Shown: positions 1-12,300 of the stretch, in pieces | Position numbering within the stretch: position 1 is the stretch's first letter | Layout of the letters: the number at the start of each line of letters is the position of its first letter | From: Macrocystis pyrifera | Taxonomy: Eukaryota > Sar > Phaeophyceae > Laminariales > Laminariaceae | Direction: 5' to 3' | NCBI GenBank assembly: GCA_031763025.1 | Contig: JASSKH010000003.1 | Coordinates: forward strand, 9,427,734-9,491,733 | Length of the DNA stretch: 64,000 nucleotides | Position numbers and translations under genes: made by a program | The notes under the pieces: generated by a model | The model's database searches: none | What the model was told of the DNA's origin: nothing | Seen by the model: only the letters and a program-made list of their open reading frames with translations

Positions 1-420
1 TGTTGTATATAAGCCGCTTATACACGGCACCGTGCGACGTTCGCGGCACACGGCGCGGAAGGGGCAAGGGACTGCGCGGGGTGTATTCGCATGGTCTAGA
101 GCTACCATAGAAGCTATAGTGAAGCCCAAACGGACCCGAACTCGGGGAATTGTGAAAGTATTACCTACTGAGCTACAGGGGTAAAAGATCGATCGATTAC
201 CCAGCCCAGGGTAATCTTTGTAACACTCTCCCTCCCTCCCTCCGAACGGCGCGATCTTTGGGGCGTCGGTACCGTATACGGCCGTACGCTGACCTACCCG
301 CTTCGTTTCAATACCTGGGGAACCAGGGAGATGTGTTTTTAGGGACGCACACGCAAGCGTTTCTATAAAAGAAACGTTCGAAGTGAGATTCGAACCCGTG
401 TCCTGCCGACGACGCCAAAT

Positions 421-688
421 GTTTTCGTCAGATTGAGTGTCTAGCATTTGATTGAGTGTGAGCTTTTTAATAGGAACAAATAGTTTCCAAGTGTTCCATT
501 TATTGATTGGAAACCAAGACACCTGAATGGTGAAAAATGCAAGCACTATGTTTGTGTACATTCCACTACTTTTGTAGACAATGATAATCAATTTGAAATA
601 GTAATGTGATGATGCTCTCTGTATGATCAAGACACTATTTACGTCATTAATTGGCGAAACACTAACGGTATGATTGGTGCAAATTCGC
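421..688 (+). repeat. Dispersed direct repeat, copy 1
   Basis: An AT-rich ~265-bp block beginning GTTTTCGTCAGATTGAGTG is repeated in the same orientation, nearly base for base, at 14180-14440. That second copy sits in the loop between the arms of a large inverted repeat. The copies differ by scattered substitutions and short indels. No coding potential is seen. It may be part of the fold-back element at 13-16 kb or a separate non-autonomous transposon. Confidence 0.8.
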
Positions 689-1383
689 AGATTAAAATGT
701 GCGTGTAGTTTCTTCACTTTCTAGTGCTTAAGATTATCTGCCGCCTTTGAATTTTCTTGCGCCATTCCAAAATGTTCTACTTCTAACAGAACACTAACTA
801 ACGTGTCGGAATGACGCATATTGACATGAGAATCGACGTCATTTTTATATCCAGTTTTCGCCGTTTTTTTCGAGCAAAACTGGAATCACTGACAATGATG
901 TATCTCGTCCAGAAAGCTGGCACCCGGTTTTTGGTTTCGATATTTAGTTATTATCATGTTCCAAAACAAAAAAATGTACTGAAAAGCACCATACGTCTGC
1001 TTTCTAAAGAAGTCCCCCTGAATCTCCGAAAAAAACCCAAAAAAAAACATGTTTCAACCGTTGCAGGCCCATAATTACGAAGAGCCCACCAATGTCACGG
1101 TGTCCGAGTGTAGAGGTAAGGGAAGTGAAGGCAGGAACTGGCTGGCCGGAGGCAGCTTCTCTTGTTTGTAGTATAGGCTTCTCTTAATATTGTTGTTTTT
1201 CCTCTTGGTCCTTGGTGAGAGAGAGGGGAGCAGAATGAGAGTGAGACGATGGGGGTTTGGTTCGAGGCACCAAACCCACTCTTGTCTCCTACATTAGCCC
1301 GCTCGACGGGTTTATACGTTTGTCCGAGGAACTCTCCTCGGACGCTTGTCCACTCTTCTATCGACGACCTGGACTACCGGAGT

Positions 1384-1575
1384 AGCCATACCTTGGGATA
1401 CTTTCTATAAGTCCGCTAAAACGCATTCTACGGGTCATTTAGACTGTTCTAGGAACACTGCTGCAGTGTCCTCACAGTAGTCACACCTTGCGATACTTCT
1501 GTAAGTCCACTAAAACACATACTACGGGTTATTCAGTCTGTTCTACGAACATTCCTCGGGTCTTCACGTAAGCCG
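1384..1575 (+). repeat. ~96-bp tandem duplication
   Basis: Two adjacent diverged copies share CCTTG-GATACTT, TAAGTCC-CTAAAAC-CAT, CTACGGGT and CTGTTCTA blocks in the same order, with the second copy starting near 1483. Confidence 0.6.
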
Positions 1576-3088
1576 TGCTGGCTTGTTATCTACTGAGAGA
1601 AACTTCCGAGCTTCAGGTATACTCTTAAGGGTATTCAGGGCTATCATTCTTGTTCACCAAGGAAAACCTCAGCGCCTCAGGAATACTCTTGGGAGTATTC
1701 TTCGGTACTTGTGGACTTTGGTACTTCTAGAACACTGCTCAATCACTTCTATAGCCCGGTACTACATCATATCACATTAGCCCACCTTGGATAGTCGTAT
1801 ATGCAGACCACACGACGGTCGATGGATGATAACGGAGTTCATCCTAAAGACCAGAAAGGGAGGTCGAAGATGCGGCTATTCGAAATTACAAAATGAGGCT
1901 ATAGATATCCCCACACCTCGTAATGAGGTCTTGAGTGTTGCCGATAGTGAAACTGAGGCAAAAGGGAGTAAGGGCAAACAGAAAAGACCGAAATGAAGGC
2001 AACAAGAAACGCTAGGAAACGAGGAACACTGGGGACTAACGCAGAAGGATGTAGAAAACCCAAAATGTAGTGAAAGGCAGGCACGAAGACGAATGTAGGA
2101 GAAGGCGCAAGCTCTGGGCGAAAAGCGATACCAAAACCAATGAACAAAATAGAGTATCTGGCGTTGTGCTTGAGGGCTCATAAGTCCGGGGCCTTGACGA
2201 GTCCGGGGAAATACGAGAGCACGGTTGGGCGTCGAAGCGCGGTGAATGCGATGAGGGCACGGACACCACACGAAGTACAGAAAGCGCAGGGGGTTACAGC
2301 GGGATCGTTCTAAACGTTCCCGGGATTATGTCCGAAAGGACTTGCTAGGGCCTGAAAGAGACGCTGTATCTACTCTAAAATGGCAAACTAATAGTGGGAA
2401 CAAACCCCAGCAAACGGAGTACGGTAACTCAACCAGGATCAGTACGACCAAGAGATCAAGAAGTCGCTCGGAAAGGGAGGCCTAAGGCATCTAGTTCGAC
2501 GTGGACAACGGATGTGTGTCCCTACAGCTTAACATGCACAAGTTGTACTTACGGCGGCTACATCGTAGCCAGATCGTTCGCCACGGACGAGGGGAACGTG
2601 TGGCATACCTGATGAAAATCGAGGCCAAACTCTGGTGGTAAAAAGAACATCGGAAACGAGATCAAGTCTAATTTTCTCTCTGTGGTCCGAACCCAACACA
2701 GGAGACACCAACCGTGGGGACGGTGGTAAGGCGGTTCAGTGGCCTTGTAAGAAGGGACAAGGAAATGGAGAGACCCTAGAGGTTAGTGAAATAAAATATA
2801 ACAAAAATCAGTTAAAACGTGGTATTTTCACGGCTCGACGGTAAGTCGGGGGCCTGTGATACCAGGGGTGGGTCGGAAGAGACGCCAAGGAACGGAACTG
2901 GAGAGACCAATCTGAGAAGAAAAATAGAATATCAACGCCCGAAGGCGTACTATCGCCAAGTTTGTTGTGGTGGCCTACAAAAGCTTATCACACCTAGAAG
3001 CGCAAGGGGGGTGATATGACTATCTGATTTAGAAAAAACGAAGATAAAACCCAATAGGCTGAACTACTGCCAGAGATGGAAGACTGGC

Positions 3089-3145
3089 CTGGAAGAACTA
3101 TACTATCCCGGAAGAACTATGCTATCCCGGAAGAACTACGCTATG
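3089..3145 (+). repeat. 19-bp unit, three tandem copies
   Basis: Three head-to-tail copies of CCCGGAAGAACTATGCTAT, with one or two substitutions each, lie just outside the 3' end of the Ty3 pol relic. Confidence 0.7.
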
Positions 3146-3180
3146 TCGTACCAGAGAAGGCTATTCAGAACTAATATACG

Positions 3181-5350
3181 CTACAAGGACAACAAAGGCT
3201 GATTGGGGGGCGTGGTGGAAACGGCGGGGGCTCCACGAGGCGCATCTGCGCTCCGCAGTACCCCACGGGCTAAGTTTCCTGTCCCGTGGCGTTGCAGGCA
3301 CCAGGAGCCGGAGATGGCGTCCCGTGCGGTTGTGTAGCGAGCAGGCTGCAGGTTGATCTTGATAGGGCCTGGGTCGTCCAGGAACCGAATAATGTAGGAG
3401 TCGTCCGGGGGCGAGTCTGAAGGGTTGTCCGCAGAGGCGTTAGTAGGGGGGTCCCGGGGCGCGCGGTGGGCAATCTTACCCAGCCACCAAAGGCCGTCGC
3501 GCGCCTTGTACCAGATGTGGGTCCCAGATGGTAGGACGGTCGTGTTGAAATTACAGAGCCAGAGGTCACGGGAGACCAAGGAATAGCCGGTGGCGAGGAA
3601 GATTTGGCCTTGTGATCTTGAGAGTTCCCGGTGCGCGGCGCCTATGCGCATTTGTCGATAGAGGCGATTCATCTGCTTGTTTGCACCGGTGTTCCGGACC
3701 AGTATAGTAGGATGTGGCGCCGGGAGTATTGAAGGTCGAGCTCGCGTTCCCAAGAGGGGCTGAGGAGTCCGGCCCAATGAGTCTCGTACAGGACCGCGAT
3801 AACACCACCGCGGCCGCGTACGAGCTGGTGGACGGAGATGCGCTCGACCTCGAGGCGCTCCGGGGGTGATGAGACGTCGTCGTCGACGGCTACGTGGTAA
3901 GGTGGAGACTTGGCGGCGGAGGAGGTGAGGACGTAGGTTGTGAGGTCCGCAGGCAGGTACTTGGGAAGGTCGGTGATGTCGTCGGGGCTCCGGCAAGGCT
4001 TGCACCGTTTGACGGAGACGCGGGGCTTGGAGTCCCGTCCGGGGATGCCAGAAGGTAGATTTAGAAAGAGTAGTTTGTCGTGCAGGGGTCGTTTGTCGGG
4101 CGTGTCGGAGGCGGGCACCGGTCCTACGGCAAGAATCTTGAAGGGCCCATTCCAGTTCAGGGAGAGCTTCGTCTTGAGCACGGTTGCGTCGGTGTCCTTT
4201 TCGGCGCCCTGGCGAATAGTCGAAGCGGAGTTGTAGACCCATGCCCAGCCGCCTACGACGAAAGGGGGAGAGGCGGAGAGGGCGGCCATGATGGGGGCGT
4301 TCCGGCGTTGTAGACGCGATGTGGTGATGTGGTAAAGCTCGCGAACGAGGGAGTAAGCGCGTTGTTGGCGGTCGGTGGCGAGGTTGATGTAGGAGAGGTG
4401 GTCGCGCTCCAGGCTCTGATGACCGCCGATGTTGTCGGGCTCGAAGACGGTGAGCGGGAGGCGGGGAAGGCGGCTATGTGGACCTCGTCGGGCGCAAGTC
4501 CGGTAGCGGCGTTGACAGAGTTGTTGTAGGCCGCCGAGACGTGCGGCAGCAACACGTCCCAGTCGGTTTGTTGTTCATTTCCGACCATGGATAGCATCTG
4601 GGCCAGAACGTGGTTGACGCGCTCGACGCCCCCGTTGGTGCAGGGATGGTAGGCGCTGGTGTTGGCTTTGTTGACGCCCAGGCGATCGTAGACGGCGCGG
4701 GCGAGCTTGGAGGTGAAGTGGAGGCCGTTGTCGGACAGAAGCGTTACCGGGCACCCCCAAAGGGTGATGTACTGGTCGATGAATACGTCGGCGGTGCCGG
4801 CGGCCGTGAACTGAGCTGCTGAGACGGCAAACATGTCGGTGCGGCGGCTGAAGCGGTCGGTGAAGAGGAGGATGTAGGCGTTTCCGCGTGGTGTGAGGGG
4901 AAGAGGTCCAAAGTAGTCCACGCTGACGGTGATGCCAGGGCTGTTGGGTAAGGGTAGGGAGAGGATCGACCAGCGGATGGTTTGTCGGGATGTCTTGCGG
5001 GCCTGGCACTTGAGGCAGCGGCGTATCCACCAGCGGGCGGAAAAATCCATGCCGACCCACCAGTAGAAACGCGCCAGCATGAGAACGGTTCGAGTGACTC
5101 CCAGGTGTAGGGAAGTGGTGGCGTGGCATGTGTTCAGCCCCCAGGGGCGCATCAGCATTGGAACGTAGATGCGTGGGGGCGAAGAGGCTGAAGGGGGCGG
5201 GCTGTGTCCGGGCGGGGGGTTGGGCGGTCGCCGTACGAGAAGAGCGATGTCGTCGTCGGTGCGGTGGAGTGTGCTTCCACCGAGTAAATAAAATAATAAA
5301 AGTTAAGCAGCACCGCTGAACAACCCCCCAAGACCACGTACTACTACCAC
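3181..5350 (-). pseudogene. Ty3/gypsy chromovirus pol remnant: integrase, chromodomain, Tudor-like tail
   Basis: This is the 3' half of a Ty3-type retrotransposon polyprotein, whose integrase inserts element DNA into chromosomes. Reading 5' to 3' on the minus strand, 5350-4253 has an HHCC zinc-binding segment (HLGVTR, then RRCLKCQARK) and a DDE core: D in VDYFGPLP, D in LLSDNGLHF, E in NGGVERVN. A second frame (4289-3669) holds a chromodomain-like segment (LEVERISVHQLV through SWERELDLQ). A third frame (to 3181) holds an aromatic, Tudor-like segment (VWYK-type IWYKARDGLWWLGKI, then IIRFLDDPGPIKINL and GSWCLQRH). Gag, protease, reverse transcriptase and RNase H are absent upstream, so the copy is 5'-truncated and frame-broken. 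Family assignment is firm; calling the last domain Tudor-like is inference from pattern only. Confidence 0.85.
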
Positions 5351-5410
5351 GCACAGTAATTGAAGCGCTTCAATATCATAATAATGACATGCGCGCGAAT
5401 GGCTCTACTT

Positions 5411-6965
5411 CTTTCTGTACGCCGCTCTCTGTACATTCTACGACGACGGCTCCTCTTCCTCCTCCTCCTCCTCCTCCTCCATGTCTTGTGCCTGTGCACT
5501 TTCCGCAATAGCCGACCATACGCGACTCGGCAGTTTGGTCGATTTGGTGAGCTCCTTGAACGTACAGGAGATTGCTGCAACATGCTCCTAACCAATTGAA
5601 CGTATTCGCTTGCCCTGTACTAGGCAAAACTCGGGGGTCCACCCTGCTCTTCCGTACTTAGAGCGTGGCGCGCTGGCATCTACAGTCTTTGGCATGTACC
5701 AGTGCAACTCCACCTCGTCGCTATCTACCCCTCTTTTGATGGACAGGACATTCCCCACACAAACTGCCGACAGGGCGCTCTTCGGCTGCGAAAAGGCCAC
5801 AAACTTTCCAATCTCCACGCTGATGAAGGCGGTGCCGCTAGCTGTGTTTGCAGACCGCGCCCCCCCCCAGCCACCTCTACCCCCCCCCCCCCCCCCCTTG
5901 AGCAGGTGAAACTCCCGTCGCTCCAGCCCTGATTTCGCCTCTGTCGCTCACAGTAGAAGCCGATCCACCACTCCCTGCAGCAGTCGTCTCTGTGTCACCT
6001 GCTTGACTCCCCACACCCGGCCTTGAAGCACCTACACTTGAAAGCTCGCTCTTGTCGATTGGGTCCGGCAGGTTGTACAGGGAGAGGTCCCAGTCGAATG
6101 GAACCGGCGTGGACTGGCCAACGTCAATAACACTATCCGCCAGTTCCCTCATCAACTGGATGTAGTACTGGTCCGCCGTGACACCCTCCGGCAGAACACC
6201 TGAAATACAGCACCAGACAATGGAGCGCAAGGCCGTGCGCAAAGTTGCATAGCGATACATAGTTCAGTGTGTGAACCCGATGGGGAATTATTGCGATATG
6301 GAGCTCCAGCATCGGCTACGCGCGTGCGGCCGCGTTACATATAAAATTAATACCATGTAGCGAATGTATTATACCAGCCACTAGGAACGCGTGCGTGCGC
6401 CCGTTCTACGCATGAAGTTAGTACCATGTAGCATAAGTATTACAGCAGCCACTAGGAACGCGCGCCGCAGGTTAAAACTGTCGCAACATTGCGTGCCTTG
6501 TTTGCAGGAAGCAGTGGGTCGTCAAATCAATTCGACTAGATCTCGAAAGGCGTCGTGGTTTTTTGTTGTCGTCAAATTTAATAACTCATTCTGACTTCCG
6601 AAAACAATCAGTCAATGTAGCGTAGTTAATACAACGTGGTGAACTCCACGACTGCTCCAACACTAGTTCGGTGTAGTTTATGCTCAAAGACGTGGGTGAA
6701 GATCCGCCGCTCGAAGGCACCTGTCCATGCTAACTCCAGCAACTTCAAGGGACACAACAACAATGGAAAGTACAATAATACAAATATTAATAACAATAGC
6801 TGGGTTAGTCGCACACCACTTACCGACGCTGTGGCAGTAAGTCTCGGTCCGTTTTTCAGACGCCTCGATGCACAAGCGGTGTTGGCGAAGGGTGTTGTCG
6901 TCCACCGATTTTCGGGGGTGATCAGGCGCATCCCGCAGATCAGGCCATCTCTTCATGATCGTCAT
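5411..6965 (-). pseudogene. Unrecognised broken, probably spliced gene
   Basis: I do not recognise this family. A first exon (6965 to about 6823, starting MTIMKRWPDLRDAP) ends at a good donor (CGTCG|GTAAGT) in phase 1, and a following segment (from about 6726, GAFERRIFTHVFEHKLH) continues in phase after CAG. A later segment (6200-5877) reads LPEGVTADQYYIQLMRELAD, then YNLPDPIDKSELSSV and a Ser/Gly/Thr-rich linker running into an 18-nt C/G tract. Beyond that tract, in another frame, come FVAFSQPKSALSAV, VELHWYMPK and SKYGRAGWTPEFCLVQGKR. One in-frame TAG interrupts this before a final segment ending in a Glu run and a stop near 5411. The frame break at the homopolymer plus the TAG point to a pseudogene or sequence errors. 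It may be transposon-derived. Exon joins in the middle are not resolved. Confidence 0.35.
6316..6460 (+). repeat. 71-bp tandem duplication
   Basis: Two imperfect copies share TACCATGTAGC and CAGCCACTAGGAACGCG, with matching words at 6351 and 6422, just upstream of the minus-strand gene remnant's third segment. Confidence 0.7.
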
Positions 6966-7097
6966 GTACCCCTCGCTGTACTCTCCCTTCCTGTTTTACG
7001 AAGCAAGACAATACAAAATCGGCAGATATGGATTTAACACCGCTGCTGTCTGAGTTCCCGCTCGTGTGCTGCATGCGTATATGCTCTGATTTCCCTT

Positions 7098-7790
7098 TAA
7101 TATTAGGGCAAATGCCAAAATCAGGTATACCTGATCCATTTGAGCCAAAATCAGGTACATTCTAAAACCAAGTGAAAAACGCGCGCCACGGGCGGTGTGA
7201 TGTCCATGACAATCTGGTAAAAAAAGAATGCGCCTAAAGCATTAAGCGTGCCACATGGCCTCCAAAATCTGAATTGTTTTGTTTTCTTCAGGGTGTATCA
7301 TAGGTACCACGGGCTCCACTTGGTCCTGCAGAGAGTCACTATTAATATGCTTCGTTTGTTTCGCCACGGCGGGAGCGCCGAGAGTATTTACTCTGGCGCC
7401 CCCCCCCCGTTGACAGCTTTAAAGCTTCCAGACCGTCCTCGCGGAACCGCCTGCTCGGCACGAAATTATCTTGCCGTACCAAACCTGAGACCACCTCGAC
7501 GCGGGGTGGTGCAGACGAAACGCCGTGTGTCCATGGTGCTGTAAAGACTGCTGTGAACACCACATGGAAAACAACAGAGTACACACAACAACAAACTGAA
7601 GCACATCGCACACCCGAAAGGAGAAAAAGTGAAACCAGCGTACGCATGTGTGCATGTATATACGTACTTTTACGTACGACGTACGAGTACAGAGTTTATA
7701 CGTCAACACAGAAGAATTTCAACCGAGGGAGGACAGACGCATACGGAGAGAAAACACGGCAGCGTACGTAAAATTTGGGCAATTACTGTT
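7098..7790 (+). mobile_element. TIR element relic, left part (copy 1)
   Basis: It starts with GCCAAAATCAGGTATACCTG, which at the second copy (31311-36268) forms one of two inverted ends. It continues for ~690 bp in close parallel with that copy, through a short poly(C) and CGTTGACAGCTT, then a TACGTACGACGTACGAG-rich stretch. It lacks the two insertions found in the other copy and so preserves the uninterrupted target sites. The right terminal repeat is missing. There is no transposase, so it is non-autonomous. Confidence 0.65.
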
Positions 7791-7799
7791 TCAATAGTC

Positions 7800-9905
7800 T
7801 ATTGTGTCTACAATTGATTGAGGAGGGTGTGTGTTAATGGGATTTGTCTTGACAATTGTTTTTGGTGACTGTCTATTGATTGAAATTGTCACTACAATTG
7901 ATTTCGGCGATTGCCCATTAATTGAAATTGGCCAGACATTTGTTTTCGACGATTGTCTATGAATTGGAATTGTCCAGGCAATCGATTTCGAATACCATCT
8001 ATACTAGTTGGAATTGTGTGAGCAACAGGTTTCGAGTGTTGTCTATGAATTGGAATTGTCCAAACAATTGGTTGCGGAGACTGCCAATTATTGGAATTAT
8101 TCAGCAAATTGATTTCGGGTGCTATCCAATAATTGTAATTGTCCAGACAATCGATTTCGGGTGTTGTCCACTAACTGAAATTGTTCAGACAATTGATTTC
8201 GGGAGCTGTCTACTAATTGGATTTGTCTGAACATTTGATTTCGGCTGCTGCTTATTAACTGAAATTGTCCGCACAATTGATTTCGGGTGCTGTCAATTCA
8301 ATGGAATTGCCCAATCGGACTTCGGCGACTGGAAAGTAATTAGAACTACATCCGCACAATTCATTTCAGATGCCGCGCAAGAAATCAATTGCTCGATGAA
8401 TGTCATGGCCGTGTACCTGCAGTAGTTATTGTATTATGATAGACACTCCCCATTGAATTGACACTACTCGTAATATGGCACAATGAAAGACCTTGCCAAT
8501 GATTGCGTATAGAAGGAAGTTCCCGATCCTGTTGTAGAGGCAATACTAGCATGGTGGTACTGTTGTGTACTGACCAAATCAAATGTAGTTCTACAAGTAG
8601 CTGCCAGCTTTCAACTAACAGAGCCCTCTTAAACTCGATAGCCATGACAATTCCAATTAGTAGATTGCTTCCGAAACCCATTGTCCGGACGATTCCAATT
8701 AATAGACGGTATCTCAAACCAGTTACCCCGATAAGTCCAATTCATGTAAATCACCCGAAATCAATCGTTCAAGCAAATCCAATAAATAGACAGCCTGTGA
8801 AATCATTTGCCAGCACAATTTCCGATAGGCAGTCTCCGAGCTCATTTGTCTGGACAATTCCGAATATTGAAAAGCACCAAACATCAATTGTTCAGACAAT
8901 TCTAATTAATGGACAGTCTCTGAAATCAATTGTCAGGGCAACTTCAATTGATAAAGAGTCTCCAAACTTATTTTTTCCGGACAATTCCAATTGTTAAACA
9001 GTACGAGTACCCGGTATCAATTGTCCGAATAAATCCAATAGTTAGACAGTATCCAAGATCAATTGTCTAAACAATTTCAATTGCTAGACAGTCGATGACA
9101 TCACTTGAGCGGACAATTCCAGAATAGACAACTTCGTGACTCTGCTGTAGGGGCAATTGTCTATTGATAGGTCTATTGTCCAAGGCATAAGCAGAAAAGG
9201 GCGGGACACATCAACTTTAGCTTTGTGTTTTATGTCCGCAGGTAGGAAGTTTTGATACCGCCTGGCCCATGTGCTCACATGTAAATCATTAAAAAAGGTT
9301 TCACGAACCAAAATAATCCGTATGCGCTGTTATTTTGAAATGTACGGGCAGTTGATTTAGGAGACTGCCCACCAACGATGGCATTGTCTGAAGTAGTTTC
9401 GGAGATTTTGTATTAGTCGAAATTGTAACGATAATTGATTGTACACCGTCTATTAATTGGAATTGCCCGGACAATTGATTTAGAAAGCAGTCTGCCAATT
9501 GAAATTGTCCGGACAATTGATTTTGGAGACTGTTTATAAATTGGAATTGTCGGGCCAATTGATCTGGGAGACTGTCTATTAATTGGAGTTGTCGGGACAA
9601 ATACTTTTGGCGTTAGTCTACTAATTGAAATTGTCCGGACAACTATTTCGGGGGGGGGCGACTATCAATTGGAATTGTTGAGACAATTGATTCAGGAGAC
9701 AGTCTGTCAATCGGAATTGGCCGGACAATTTATTTAGGAGAAGGTCCATTAATTGGAATTGTCCGGACCATTGATTACGGAGACTACCTATAAAGCGAAA
9801 TTTTCTGGACAATAGGGTCAGGTAGGGGTCACTTAACAGAAATTGTCTGGACGATAGAGCTCGACGCCTTTCAATTAACTGGAATTAGGGACCACAATAA
9901 TCGAC
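7800..9905. repeat. 42-bp satellite array with two strand switches
   Basis: Diverged units of about 42 bp carry ATTGGAATTGTCCGGACAAT followed by TGATTTCGGGNGNCTGTC. Blocks at 7800-8395 and 9330-9905 have the unit in one orientation; the block at 8640-9130 has it inverted. Each unit contains the palindrome AATTGTCCGGACAATT. Because 42 is a multiple of 3, the array opens spurious frames with 14-residue periodic peptides. Non-repetitive spacers lie at about 8400-8640 and 9150-9320. Confidence 0.85.
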
Positions 9906-9914
9906 AGTCAATTG

Positions 9915-12300
9915 CAATGTGTGTGTTCTTCACATTAAACCGTTATTCTACTCGTCAACATCCAGCAAGCCCAGTGTCCGTGCTGATTCTTCACCCTAGA
10001 AAGATAAGAGCTCTGTGGTCACACTACGACACAGAGATAACACACCGTAATGCATTAATAGCCTACGCAATACCATGCCTTCGCACTAGGTGCGGCCGGC
10101 ACAACATACATACATACGCCAGCAACCAAAATATACACCATAAAGAAAGAGAAGCAACGAAGAAACCAAACCGAAAAAGAAAAGGAGAATAATCCTTTTT
10201 TAATACATACCTGGTAAATAAATAAATAAAATGGGAAGCCAAAGCTCAGACACATACTTACCGCGAGCATGAGCCACAAGGGACGTGCAAGGGGGAAGAA
10301 ACGGGAAGGCACAAGGGATATATTATATGCATCCCGGGGAACATTTAACTAAGTAAAAAGAGAAAGAATGAGTGGGCCAAAATACGCTCGTCACCCACCC
10401 ACTATATAGTACTTCTTTCATAAGGATAAGAAGGGGAAAATAAAGTTAAGTCATGGAAAAAAAATCAAAGCACCAAGCCATACATACCGAACGGCCGCAG
10501 CAGTTGGCGGTACGAGTAGCAAAGAAAAGTCCAACCTATTAGTTGGCCTGGTACCTTGCTACCCTATCTGCGGTCTCTCTGCTACTCTCTTCTACCGCGG
10601 TTTCCCTTCTACTCCTCCTGTTCCCCCCCCTGCCCCCATACACTTGTACGGTGTTCCTTCTACCCCTCCTGCTGTTACCCCTCCCCTCATTCCCTCTAAC
10701 ACTACCTGCAGCGGATGCACGGCGCTGTCTACTCAGCTTTGCCTCAGCCTCGTGCCACCTGCCCATGAACTGTTCAGCTGCTTCGAGGATTCCCCGGTAC
10801 CACTTTCCCGTCTGTTTTGCTGCAGTGGGCCACAGTGCGGTCCCAACTTCCGTTGATCCCTCGGTGGCTTTGAACACTCTAAAGTCCTCCGCAGTGGCCC
10901 TAGGCCAAGTCTTGGGCTGCCCGCCTGGTTTCGGGCTCCCCCCACCAGCGATTGTCCCGAACATCAACCGACTGGGCAATCGCCCCTCGTGTTGCCGCAC
11001 CAGAGCCCCCGTAAAGAAGAGTCGCCGTTTACGGATGGTCGTTTCGATACTTTCGCATCGTGTTATCCTGAGCGCCTTCGCATACGAGAGGGTGGTGTGG
11101 TCGGTGCGTAGTCGGCGCTGGAAACCAATGACTCGCAGAAGGACTTCGTGGTGGGCTGATCGAAGCTTGGCGAAGTGGTCCGCATTGAGGGTCCACGTCA
11201 CGCAACCGTACAGCAAGGTCTCAATCACCTCGGCCTTCAGCATCCGGACTTTCAGACTAACTAACTAACTAAGCGGTGCGTTCGTCCTATCGTACAGTTC
11301 CGGACCATACCGTTTGAGGCATGCCCGCATCAGACGGATTCGTCGCTCGATTTCGAAGGAGAGGTCAGCGTTCTCGTGGATAATGCCTCCTAGGTACAAA
11401 AACTGGGTCGTCTGTTTATACTTTTGGCCTGCAGCTTCGATCGCGAGCGGTGAGGTGGTAAACGTCTGATCCGGTGTTCGTAGGAGCATCGTCTCTGTCT
11501 TCTTCTCGGATACCGTGAGACCTACTGCTTCGAAGACAGTCACGATGACTGTCATCATTCTTGCAAGGCCTTCCGCCGACTTGGAGACTATTCCTGCATC
11601 GTCTGCATACAACATGCCCCACACAGCCCTTTGCACGCATGCCAACGGTTCCTCTTTTCCGACAACCCTGCCCTCTTCGAGATGAACCAAATCCCTTACG
11701 ATGCATTCGTCTTTGCTGAGGCGTACCAGCACGATGTGTATCGCAGCGGCGAAGAACACGTTGAACAGTAACGGCGATAGTACGCAGCCTTGCCGCAGCC
11801 CCCCTGGGTGACATTGAACCAGTCCGAGTGTTCACCGTCATCCGCACGCACGCGAGCCCGCATGCCTTCGTGAAAATTGCGAATGATTGTGAGCATCTTG
11901 GTTGGTACACCAAGGCGTGTGAGTACCTCCCCACAACAGTTCTCGGTCGACAGAGTCGTACGCTTTCTGCAAGTCGATGAAGCACATGTACAGGGGGATT
12001 TTCTTCTGCCGCCCGAGCTCCTGCAACCGGCGCACGACAAACAGCATATCGACTGTCGACCGTGCGGGGCGGAAGCCGCACTGTTCTTCAGGGAGTATAT
12101 GCTCGGTCTCGCAGTAGCTGCTTAGACGGGACGCAACGATTTTCAGCAACACCTTGCCTGCGTGAGCAACAAGCGAAATGCCTCTGTAGTTGTTGCAATC
12201 AGTTCCATCCTTCTTTTTCTGTGAAGGGTTTTTATGATCGCATCTTTCCATTGCTGGGGGACTGATCCACATAGTTAATACCTGGTAGGACCTATGGCAC
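9915..12300 (-). mobile_element. LINE-B copy 1 (5'-truncated, decayed)
   Basis: A non-LTR retrotransposon reading on the minus strand. Reverse-transcriptase motifs appear in order but in different frames: [52 protein letters not shown], then FLYLGGIIHENA and a C-terminal region ([40 protein letters not shown]). The RT active site is YADD. A 3' untranslated region of ~600 bp ends near 9915 in GTGTGT-rich sequence (ACACAC on the other strand). The N-terminal endonuclease is missing, and several frameshifts make it inactive. Related fragments lie at 30090, 39595, 41640, 42205, 45060 and 58935. Confidence 0.88.

Larger units (their letters stand above)
1..3180. other. Gene-free flank, 3' side of Ty3 relic
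   Basis: No convincing coding exon is visible. The stretch holds one arm of a dispersed direct repeat (421-688), a ~96-bp tandem duplication (about 1384-1575, keyed by a repeated CCTTG-GATACTT motif) and three copies of a 19-bp unit (3089-3145). Because it lies just 3' of the minus-strand Ty3 pol remnant, it could contain that element's 3' untranslated region and LTR, but I could not find matching LTR ends. Its open frames have no recognisable motifs. Confidence 0.4.

Noticed and set aside
7922..8230. A 102-codon frame with a 14-residue periodic peptide
   Set aside because: The periodicity follows from the 42-bp satellite unit; no start context, no splice signals, and both strands show similar frames.
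10543..11268. A 241-codon plus-strand frame
   Set aside because: It is the antisense shadow of the LINE-B reverse-transcriptase C-terminal region.
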